Shown in pieces: positions 24,136 through 33,527 of a DNA stretch of 64,000 nt; positions within the stretch are counted from its first letter, which is position 1; each line of letters starts with the position of its first letter. Below the pieces are notes generated by a model. That model saw only the letters and a program-made list of their open reading frames with translations, did not search any database and had not been told where the DNA came from. Position numbers and translations under genes: made by a program. Source of the stretch: Chaetoderma sp. LZ-2023a (lineage: Eukaryota > Mollusca > Caudofoveata > Chaetodermatida > Chaetodermatidae); the NCBI GenBank assembly GCA_034401795.1, contig CM067366.1, positions 74,530,129 through 74,594,128 on the forward strand, written 5' to 3'.

Positions 24136-24680
24136 TTTCCAAGACCTGAAATGACTAACTAACAAGTGTTATCTTTAGCGAATGCTCTACAAATTTTCTA
24201 ACTAGTTTAGTCATCCAAAATCATATTTTCTACTCCATGAACCGCTTGAATTGGCCACTAAAAGGCACAGTAAATTTGGCAATGTATCTCTCTACGCGTT
24301 ATCCTAGAGGGGGTATACGAACTGCTAATTGTCCAGGAATCTAATATATGACAGATTGTGCAAGAACTCGAAATGACATATCACGATGAATTTAAGAGCA
24401 AAATCTAATGTTTTAGATTAAAACATTAGATTAATTTTAAGCAATTTAAGTAATGATTTCACTACATCCTCTAAAATTGCATCGGATACTATACATGTAG
24501 ATACAGATTTAAGTCTACCACTAAAAACGTTCTATTTTCGTGGTATTTCGAATTATTATTTTTTCACGAAAACTGAAAATATTTTCAGCCAATAAACCAG
24601 ATATCCGGTTAAAACAGGATTTATGGCCAACACTGTCACCAGTTGTGTTCCTATCAAAACTGCACAGCCCTACCAACCAT

Positions 24681-26700
24681 GACATACATATGTCAAAACA
24701 CAGTTCCTCAACACCCCCTGAACAGTCTCTGTCAGACCACGGGGAAGCTGCAACCACAAACACACTAGACAAAGTAGGGCAGAATGGTGGACTCCACCAA
24801 CAGACTATGAGGATTGATGCAACACCTCTTCTCCCTAAGGATAGCACTAGCATACCCACCCAAATAGTTCAGCAAGAAAGATCTCAGCAGCAGGCTAGTT
24901 AAAACTGTACCTACTCCAGTCTATCATGTTGTCGAAGATGTACCTAATGGCCCTAACCAGGATGGCAACCACCAGGCCAAAGAGACAAGCTCTGCTGTAC
25001 CGAGTGCAATAGAGCAAATCCAGGGAACTGAGCCTCTGAGTGTAAACATCACTCCATTGACGAGCCTGGTAACTGAGCAGAGAGAACAGTCTGATCAAGA
25101 GAAGAAGGACATCAAAGCAGAGAGAAGGAAGCTGGCAGTATGGCAGCGAAGGCTAGATGAGAAAGAAAAGGAACTGGAAATTCTACCAGGCCATGTCAAA
25201 ACATTAACAGTACTGAGTCTAAAGTTGGACTGAGAAAACCAAGAGCTGAAGGAAAGCATTAGATTACTGAGGGTTATGGTGGCAGCCAGCTATCCAGAGA
25301 ATCCATCAAATTTTGGTAGGTATGTGGACCCTCCCCACCAGCAGAATGGAGAAGCTCCCTGGCACACTCCAGAATGACACAAGCCAAAATACGCCAAGTA
25401 CTAACACGAACACTTCAAGTACTATAGGGGGAGTTCATATATAGATACCAGCATTATACCCGCATCCAATGCCTAATAATGTGTCACAGCCTCAGCCACC
25501 TCCAGACACAGGCCACTATGGACTACAGCATTACCAAAATATGGGTCTGCCACCGCAGGTGATGCCAGGCTGGAGAGAGCATATGCATGGACATCAAATG
25601 AACCAGAATGGCACCCCGGAGCAGGGTTGGCATCAACCACCACATACCATTCCCAGTCACAGGGCACCATGTGCAGCAGTCTCACCAAAATACAGGCCCG
25701 TCACCATCTATGATGCCAGGCTGGACTCAACATGCGCATGGACAACAACAAAGCCAAAACGACAAAATATGGCAGGGATGGCGCCAACGAGCAGGATGCC
25801 ACCAGCCACCTCAACAGAACGGTCACATGAATAGAGACAATGCTGAAGCGTCCCATAAACGCGAAATGGATGGTCTGAAAGAAAAGATATATGCACTAGA
25901 GAATGAAATACGATCAAGGTACCTTGCTTCACAGAATACCAACGACACCCGCCTAGCTGCTGTGGAAAAGAAAGTCAAAGATACGAACTGTACATTAGAT
26001 AAAATTAGATCTCTCCTTACACCGCAGCTCTATGACTCTAGCACTGCACATAGAGCAGCAAATCATGATCCTGTCGTGAAAAGTGTTATATCGCCACATG
26101 GTCGGCACACACAGCTCCAATTTTCAGAAAAAGTACAAGTAATTCCAGAGCCTGTAAATACCAGACTGGATTCCACAGTCATAGGAAGTGAAATATATTC
26201 AACAGTGGCAGAGGAAGTCAAAGCTACAAACCGTACATCAGATGAAATTAAATCTCTCCATACATCACAATCCGGCGACACTAGCACTGAGTATGGCTCA
26301 GCAAATCATGATCCTATGACGAAAAGCTCCATCTCACCAGATGATCTACATGCACAACCACAAGTTTCAGTGAGAGTACCAGTAACCGCAGGGCCTGTAG
26401 AAATTAGATATAAGCCTAGTCTTAAGAAATGAAACAGAGTCTACCAGTAACGTAGGTAAAAAACCACATGCTACGAGTGTATGGCAGAGCTTAACGAAGG
26501 ACAACCACTCTGAAATAGCAGACCAATCCCAATCTCAGTCATTTTTAGGAAGAGGCCGCTCGAAAAGACACCGCTGGAGAGGATCAGTCAAGAAGAATCA
26601 CAATCATATACTAATCAGCCCAGTACACAACCAGCAGCCGATGCCAGTATATCACCCATTACCAAGGCACTTTCCAATACAGCTGGGACAACCGGGAGCA
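24681..26700 (+). pseudogene. CR1-like ORF1, C-terminal part: coiled coil, QG-rich and repeat region
   Basis: Coding resumes after the hAT insertion. A strongly charged segment at about 25080-25260 (EKKDIKAERRKLAVWQRRLDEKEKELE) is a likely coiled coil, which is a common multimerisation device in ORF1 proteins. A stop interrupts it near 25232. A Pro/Gln/His-rich stretch (25469-25800) contains two imperfect copies of MPGW-x2-H-x-HG-x-Q. From about 25974 an 81-residue period is repeated (VKDTNCTLDKIRSLL then VKATNRTSDEIKSLH). The tail near 26540 is basic (GRGRSKRHRWRG), suited to RNA binding. Frameshifts split it. Confidence 0.7.
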
Positions 26701-26704
26701 CCAG

Positions 26705-27323
26705 AGTGATCACCTATAACATATGGGACCTCAACTCCAACCTACATTGCTTACAACAAAACTTGCAAAGAAGTGTGATATAATTGGTATACAGGAGCAT
26801 TGGATCCACACATGTGATGAACGGATGCTGGAAGATGTGTCTAATAATCTGGCCTTTGCGGCAAAATTCTATGATCAAGGAAACCCAAATCTATCTCAGC
26901 GTCTCAGGGGACAGGGTGGTGTGGCCATGTTCTGGCCTAGGTCTATGGATACGAAAGTACATCCTCTGGAAGAAGGCTCAGAGAGTCATAGCTGCCTTAT
27001 TAGAATGCAGTTCGGTTGTCATATGCATAATCAATGTCTGTATGCCGTCAGCAGGTAGAGGATCCACCTGCAGTACGTATAGGGAGGTACTGGCTGAAAT
27101 CGAGGAAATCATGTGCAAATATGGGAATGAAGGTGTAATATTGATGGGTGACTTCAATGGATCCCTCCATAGAGAGCCACCAACTGAGTTTGACAAATTG
27201 CTACGCCAGTTCATAAAGGTGAATGGTCTACTTCTACCTGATTCATATCCAACAGATGCCACTAGAAGTCCTGACAATCCACAGAATCGCGCGATTACAC
27301 AGAGGCCATCAGTCATTGACTAA
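26705..27323 (+). pseudogene. CR1-like ORF2: EEP endonuclease
   Basis: Motifs in order over two frames: VITYNIWDLNSN, IIGIQEHWIH, GGVAMFWPRSMD, ILMGDFNGSLHR. These are the first catalytic blocks of the endonuclease that nicks the target. A frameshift near 26990-27060 separates the QEHW half from the GDFN half. Downstream blocks (SDH) near 27412 read GSDHKLVAG in another frame. Confidence 0.8.
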
Positions 27324-27639
27324 ACCCTTTTCAGAGGACCCCCATAATCTAGTCAGAAATGTACTAGTGCTATCTGAGGATAATGATATGGACATAGACA
27401 TGTAATGGATCTGACCATAAGCTGGTCGCTGGATCGCTATCAGCAGACACACCCAGATCAAACCAGCTAAAAACAGCACCCAGCCAAGGGATGCCCAAAT
27501 GGCAGAGAGAGGGGACCTTACAGGCTATGCAGAAACTGTCAGCCAAAAAGTACAAAATATTCACTCGGAAAGCATTGACTCCTTGACCGGGTTGCAACTG
27601 CTGATATCAGATACCATATCCAAGGTGAAACCAATACTT

Positions 27640-28950
27640 CTGGTGACTTAACAGAAATTGAGTCAATGCAAAAGAAAATTCTGGGAATGGAAGATGCGTG
27701 GTAGGGGTGAGGATGACCCCTTGAGACAGGACATAAAGATATTAAAGAAGTCTATCCATCAAGATCAACGCAAAGTAGAATACAACAAGAGAATGGCCTT
27801 CCTCTGCAAAGTTCAATCATCTTATGTAGGAGACAAAAAGATGTTCTTTAAGCTCATTAACCGCCAAAGTGCAAGTATCCAGACAGTCACAAATGAGTTG
27901 ATCATTGATGGGGAGAGACTGAGATCAGATCAAGATATCCTATGTGGCTGAGCCAAAAATTTGAGAACCTGACCCCCCCCCCCCCCCCCAACAGACGAGT
28001 CAGATTTTGACGAGGTATATAAGGATGATACAGAGGCTGAAGTAGCCATCCTGGAAATAGTAGCTGAGAGTTTACCAGTCAACATTGACCCAATCACAGA
28101 CGATGAGGTAATGCAAGCCATAAACTGGCTAAAAACAACAAAGCCCCTGATGAGAATGGAATTATGTCACAACATCTGAAGAATGCAGGGAAAAGCATTA
28201 TCCCATTGCTGACCAGTATCTTCAACTTGACAATCAAATTGCTGACGGTGCCAAGATCCTTTAAAGATGGACTGATCTTCCCTGTGGTCAAGAAGGGTAA
28301 ACCAAAAAACATACCTGGTAACTACCAGGGCAATCTTGAGAACGGCTCTCCAAGTGTGATACCAGCGATCGAAAAGAAGAAGACTACCAGGGCATTCAAG
28401 TCAACACCCTGATTGGGAAGGTTCTAGAGATAGTAGTGATACAGAGGTGTATCTCCATACTAAAAGTTAGTCAATCCAGGCTGCAGCGTGGATTCACGGA
28501 TATGGTATCGGTCCTTAATGCCGCTCTTAGTGTTGCTGAAACCAATTACGAACATGATGATAACAAGGAGCATCTATCTGTTATCTTCCTGGATGCAGCT
28601 AAAGCATTCGACCTGGTGTGGATTGATGGCTTGTTGCAAAAACTCTTCTATACAGGCATACCTAAACCCCTGTGGTTGATCATGGTCGACTGGTATAGAG
28701 GGCTGCGAGCAAGAGTAAAGTGGAAAGGTGATCTGTCAGAGCACTTTAACATCAAGCAGGGTACTGGTCAAGGTCGATACTTCTCCACTGAGATGTATAC
28801 GGTCTACACGAACTTGCTGCTTGACAGAATTGTGGAAGCCGGCATAGGTGCGAAAATTGGGTACCTAGACACACCAGCAGTGGGACTTGCCGACGATATA
28901 GCCATCCTAACCCCATCACAGAGCCCTGCTACACCTTATAGACGATGACA
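27640..28950 (+). pseudogene. CR1-like ORF2: reverse transcriptase
   Basis: A linker (KFWEWKMRGRGEDDPLRQDIK) at 27670 leads to the fingers (FKDGLIFPVVKKGKPKNIPGNYQG) and then the palm at 28436-28948: FLDAAKAFDLVW (first Asp), WYRGLRARVKW, KQGTGQGRYFS and GLADDIAIL (catalytic Asp pair). All three palm motifs survive here, unlike in the relic at 2.7-4.2 kb. The gene is broken by a run of 18 C at about 27966-27988, by a 62-bp insertion at 28333-28394 and by frameshifts. Confidence 0.88.
28321..28394 (+). repeat. 62-bp insertion flanked by a 12-bp direct repeat
   Basis: ACTACCAGGGCA occurs at 28321-28332 and again at 28383-28394. Removing one copy plus the intervening 50 bp would restore the expected continuity of the RT fingers (GNYQG followed by IQVNTLIGKVLE). 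Confidence 0.7.
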
Positions 28951-29983
28951 GCAAGAAAAGCAGAACTACCTACAACACTAGTAAAACCTGTGTTACTGAA
29001 AGCAAGATATCTGGCAGTAATGCTCAACTTGTCTTTCAAGGTACGGAACTACAACCATCAGACGAGGCCATCCACCTTGGTATCCTCCACAAATTCAAAG
29101 TCAAGGAAAGAGAGCTGCTAGAAGCTAGAATGCAGCAGAATATAAAGGCCGCAACCAGGGCTACGTTTGCCTTATTTGGATCAGAGTTCCATGGTAAAAA
29201 TGGGTTAAGCCTGATGTTATGTGCGTTCATCTGGAAAACATTCATCCTACCAATCCTCCTGTATGGTGCAGAACCATGGAAGTGTAGGTCTAACAATCTC
29301 TCTAGCATGGCCATATTCCAGTCCTCTATGCTTCGCAGACTTCAAGCACTCCCTGATAATACTGCCACAATAGCTGTTCGTGGTCTACTAGGAGTTCTAC
29401 CAGTTGAAGCCTACATAGATATGAGAACTCTTGGCCTACTCAGAAATGTACTGGCCCTGGAAGGGAGCTTGACATAGCCATCCGTCAGCTAGCAATGAAG
29501 AGTCCCACATCATCCAGCTGGTGTGTCTATGTTCAGGGTGTACTATATAAGTACAGACTGCCTACAGCCCATGTGTTACTCAGAAATATTCCCTCTAAAA
29601 CCTTATGGGCGACAGAAGTAAAGTCTGCAGTTACGAGCTATTGGAGCGATGTGTCAACAGGTGAACTAGCCACTAAGTCATCACTTAAGTACGTCTCTAT
29701 GGTTTCTATCAGCTCCTTCAATGTAGCCAGACTATGGAAAGCCTCAGCAAGTAATCATAACCAGCAACGCAAAGCAGCCATCAAAGCTACGATTCTCATG
29801 GGAACATATTGGCTCCAGGCCAATCAAAATCAGGTCAACACAGATCCTACCTGTAAACTCTGTGGCACAGCATCAGAAGATAGGAAGCACTTTATCTTAG
29901 TGTGCCCTAGCCTAGCAGAGGTACGTACTCCATGTATGACCTACTCAGTGGCACAAAATCATCAGGGTGCGACGCTCTCCTAG
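28951..29983 (+). pseudogene. CR1-like ORF2: thumb and Cys/His C-terminus
   Basis: LFGSEFHGKNGLSLMLCAFIW, LPILLYGAEPW and MLRRLQALPDNTATIAVRGLLG (29130-29477) are the post-RT region. 29495-29983 reads LYKYRLPTAHVLL, VKSAVTSYW, ILMGTYWLQANQNQ and TCKLCGTASEDRKHFILVC, a CX2C...HX4C zinc motif of the zf-RVT type. The same block is found in segment 3 of the relic at 18.3 kb and on the minus strand at 63.1-63.6 kb. Frameshifts occur near 28950 and 29477. Confidence 0.85.
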
Positions 29984-30288
29984 CTCACAACAAAGAGCTA
30001 TTACTCCAGGCCATATTGGACCTAGACCATGAGTCTATACCAGAGGTGATCCGCTCTGATGATGAACTGTGTATGAAGCTGGAACAGATAACATGCTCCT
30101 TACGCTTCAAGCTGCATAGAGAGAGATGGTGTTTGCTAACCAACAATTCAACCAGCCCTGTAACTACGCCAAGCTCAGCTTATCTCCCATGGCATGACTT
30201 TTGTGAAATTCCATGCATCAATGATCAGAATTGGCAACATATCATCCATCAGTGTTCAGAAGCGGTAAGAAATCATGTTTCTTGGTAG
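29932..30288 (+). pseudogene. CR1-like ORF2: extreme C-terminus
   Basis: An overlapping frame continues past the zinc motif (HNKELLLQAILDLDHESIPEVI ... RFKLHRERWCLL), which fits the C-terminal tail after zf-RVT. It ends at a stop at 30286-30288, with about 215 bp of 3' UTR before the TGTAG fragment. Confidence 0.55.
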
Positions 30289-30504
30289 AAATATCATTTT
30301 TTTCAGCACTAAAAATTGGTAAATTATTGTCTTAGAGTTGACAACAGATCGACTTTCCTCACTCACAATTGGTAAATGTCAACTTTCATGGGTTAGGATT
30401 GGCTGGACCACACCCCCATTCATGGTAAAAACATCTGATTGTACTGTACCTATATAGACTGTTCTCAGGATCCTGAAGTTTGATCCCCATGTGGTTTATG
30501 ATAC

Positions 30505-30535
30505 TGTAGCGCGGATCGGCCGGACAGGAAAATCA
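30505..30535 (+). repeat. fragment of the TGTAG long repeat
   Basis: TGTAGCGCGGATCGGCCGGA matches the first 20 bases of the long repeats at 11502 and 14721, then similarity is lost. It marks the 3' edge of the CR1-like element. Confidence 0.5.
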
Positions 30536-32284
30536 GTGTTTTTTTCTTACAAGTTATGAAAAAGTCATTGAAAATTAAGCCATTGAAACCTGCCGCAGGT
30601 AGCAAAAGCTCCCCCTCAAATTATTCAACAAATTACTTATTAAATTATAAATGATTTTTTTTCCATGGGATTTTGTCTTCTGTGTTCAAAGTGGTAAACA
30701 CCTTGTCAGCGATAACATTACATGTTTTATTCTTCTAAGTCACAAATGGTATACAGGTAATTTTAACATTAAATTATATGGACCCGAAACCCTCTCCATA
30801 CATAACGAAGGACAGCAAGGGTAGCGGCGACTTCCAAGCACATTTGGGTTCAATATATCCAACAGAATATTTGTCATACCATGTTCAAAATTTGAATAGC
30901 TAACATGTTTCTGTTTTTATTTGGAAACATTTAGTTATTTCTGAGTTGTGACATATGTTCAATTTTAAGTCGTCTCATAAGAGAAATTAGTGAAAATCGT
31001 GAATAACCTCTCAGTCAGATGGCCCTTTATTTTTATTTCTGTTGAAGTTCCTAATAAAATTAATTTCAAAGCTTTTAAAAACCAGGCCCAGGGAACAGGG
31101 GGCCACGTTGACATCAATATTTTGATAGGATGTGACTGAGGAGATCATTGATAATTTAGCTAAATCTTAAGGAATACATTACAGTTTATATTAAACTTTG
31201 AAAGTTGAATCATGGCCTGATGATAGCAGTGTGTCTAGGCGTGTCTAATGTGCTAATTTAAGGAGAGTTCAAACAGTCATTACGTCACGACCAGATAGAT
31301 ACAACCTGCGCCTAAGACAAACTTCCTCTTCCCTCCATGGAACCACAAATCTAGTTAGCTAATAACGTGTGAAAACAAAATTAAAGCCGAAATTAAGCAG
31401 AGCAAATTAACGTGATGATTATCTTTTCCGCAAAATAGCCAAATCTGTCTGTACTCGAGAATTGACTTGGTACCTGGCGCTTATGATAATTCCCAGACAC
31501 AGGCGGAGTAGGATCCTGGAGAGTTAAACTGTGTTAGTTATTTTGAGCTAGTCTTTCGATAACAGACATTATCATAATAGTACATCTGGTAAGTATTATT
31601 CGAAGTAGAATGTGTGTGTGTGTGCATGCATGCACGCGCACGTGCGTTTGTGTGCATGCAATGCCGTGTGTCTGTGTGCATCTGTGTGTATGCGTCTCTG
31701 TCCACCTCCGTGTGCGCATGTGCGTGTATTCAGAGCTATATTAAAAAAACCTGATCTGATCTGATTTGGCTCAAATCTTAACACTTTTACTGTGAAAGAG
31801 GCTTGCCATACTTTGACCCTATTAACTCAGTATCCAGATTGGATCAAATTTTTAATCTATGGAGATCTCAGGAACTGCTGGTCTGATTAGATTTGACAAA
31901 GAAATTCTAGAATACCACAACCTTGGTCCTCATCAAAAAAATTCAGAATGATAAATCCTGAAGCGCAAGGAATGATATCTTTACTGAATTGCTCTTGTAT
32001 TATCACCAGAATGGGTTTTCCAAGAAATAAATATTCAAAAACTTTGAGCTTGATACTAACAGAAATCTTTAAAAATTAAGAAGAAATTAGACAGATAGAA
32101 GGGTGAGGGTTTGCAGTCCCTGTTTGTATTTGTTGATTCTTCATTCGTTCATTCAATGCCAAATTAGAGTCTTGACAAATGCAGCCAAAGTTACAATCAA
32201 TTGGGAATACTAGAGGCCTTGGCCTGCATGTGTTTAGCCACCGTGGAATTTTTAAAAACGTTAACACCCTTCCTAACTGAGGTA
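30536..32284. other. no gene recognised
   Basis: AT-rich sequence without a supported coding region, apart from the TG-rich tract listed separately. Confidence 0.45.
31608..31732. repeat. TG-rich simple repeat
   Basis: An interrupted (TG)n/(TGCATG)n tract. The open frames it creates on the minus strand (His/Thr-rich) are an artefact of the repeat. Confidence 0.8.
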
Positions 32285-32497
32285 TTCATTTCTAGCTATG
32301 CCCCACCCATTTCTAGCTAGGCTCTGCCCACGCTTTGCGTGTGTTGGGATCGATTTATATATTTTGAACCCTGAATTCTCAAGATCACAATTTCAAGGTA
32401 ACTATACAAGCATAAAACTGTTGAATATTTTAAAACAAATTTGACTGGGCGTTGTTGCAATAGCACTCAGTCAAATTATTTTAAAAATATTTAACAG
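32285..32497 (-). repeat. foldback family F, copy 1
   Basis: The right part (32418-32497) is an inverted repeat, CTGTTGAATATTTT ... AAAATATTTAACAG, with internal TTTGACTGGGC / CTCAGTCAAA. The left part (TAGCTATGCCCCACCC...) matches, in reverse complement, the region after copy 2 at 43304-43520. Confidence 0.6.
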
Positions 32498-32574
32498 AAT
32501 GTTTATTAAATAGGAAATCCATCAGACACAATTCGTGCACTTGAGAGACTATTCCAGCTCCATGATGGAGTAAT

Positions 32575-32640
32575 CTCTGTCAATTATGATTGTGATGTCA
32601 GCCTACATGTGGCGGAATTAACTATGGCATCATATACATG
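32575..32640 (-). repeat. diverged copy of the CRE-containing dispersed repeat
   Basis: On the minus strand it reads CACATGTAGGCTGACATCACAATCA, close to 22620-22645. Confidence 0.45.
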
Positions 32641-32711
32641 ATTGACAGATCCAAGTCATCCATTCATGGATTGAAGGAAATTTAAATTTTCCTTTCTCCG
32701 AGATCTAACAA

Positions 32712-32885
32712 CACTCACCATTCTGTTACTACTGATATACAGCTCGCCCTGACAGCTGGCTCTAGGACTATAGACTTAGAAAGCTTTACCGACTCCTTGG
32801 AACCGGGTACTCGGCTCCCAACTGCCGAGTACCCGTCTACCATAGAGCTCATATTGTTTGCATAGCCACCAAACAAGAGAAATCC
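32712..32885. repeat. left inverted terminal repeat, DIRS copy A
   Basis: It pairs with 39497-39661 in reverse complement (CTCACCATTCTGTTAC ... AGCTTTACCGACTCC ... CCATAGAGCTCAT). Inside lies an 11-bp hairpin, GGGTACTCGGC at 32805-32815 and GCCGAGTACCC at 32824-32834. The hairpin is kept in copies B and C. Confidence 0.88.
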
Positions 32886-32920
32886 ATGGCTTGCCTCCGT
32901 GGGGCTGGGAGGCTGGGTCC

Positions 32921-33023
32921 GTAACAGAATGGTGAGTATTGTTAGATCTCGGAGAAAGGGAAATTTAAATTTCCTTCATTCTCCTTCGATCAATACTCAC
33001 CATTCTGTTACTTCTGATATACA
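32921..33023. promoter_or_regulatory. internal complementary region, DIRS copy A
   Basis: 32921-32978 is the reverse complement of the left 65 bp of the element. 32979-33023 is the reverse complement of the right 45 bp. In the DIRS model this region acts as a splint that aligns the two cDNA ends so that they can be joined into a circle. It lies downstream of the recombinase gene, as in DIRS-1. Confidence 0.9.
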
Positions 33024-33527
33024 CCAGATTTGATCAGTAACCTGGTGGGAAGGAGCAAGCCATAACTGCTACTTTTGCCCCTGGGAGAAAGAGTTAAGAC
33101 TTAAAAACTTGACTAACGGAGACCTAAAAAGGACCGTCAAATTAACGGAACCGAATCACATTCGCATCACTGCCCCCCCCCCCCCTTTTCTCCAAAGAAA
33201 AGGGAGAGAATGCACGAACATGCATCTCGCCTGAAAACACAAATATGCCAAGAGGGTTAACTGCTCTTTGCATATACACATGTATTAGCCTGGGAATGAG
33301 CATGAATATATAAGATGAATGAACATGATATATAGACATGATACAAAAAACTCTCAATCTTGAATTACCTCATGATAAATGGATTCCAGACGTACCGCCT
33401 CCAACCATTCACTTGTCCGGCCATCAGTGACACAATCTGGTTGTCATCCTCTCGCTCGACCATGTCTGCTTCTAAATTCTTTTCTTACCAAAGTGAAAAA
33501 AGGGAGAAGAGCAGTGTGGTCACTTAA

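Larger units (their letters stand above)
20455..24672. mobile_element. hAT-like element (outer) with exact 8-bp target duplication
   Basis: Ends read TAGGGCTGTGCGGTT and, at the right, the reverse complement TAGGGCTGTGCAGTT. CCAACCAT stands immediately outside both ends (20447-20454 and 24673-24680). Short inverted ends plus an 8-bp duplication fit the hAT superfamily. Without its nested insert it is about 2.7 kb and I see no transposase, so it is non-autonomous. It carries pieces of unrelated non-LTR elements. Confidence 0.85.
18880..30504 (+). mobile_element. CR1-like non-LTR retrotransposon, interrupted and frameshifted
   Basis: In order: leader, ORF1 with a PHD-like finger and coiled coil, ORF2 with EEP endonuclease, reverse transcriptase and a C-terminal Cys/His motif. 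A PHD finger in ORF1 is known for CR1-like elements, which is why I place it there. A 4.2-kb hAT-like insertion splits ORF1. The 3' boundary is set by a fragment of the TGTAG repeat at 30505. The 5' boundary is uncertain by several hundred bases. Confidence 0.75.

Noticed and set aside
31534..31784. His/Thr-rich minus-strand frames
   Set aside because: Translation of an interrupted TG/CA microsatellite.
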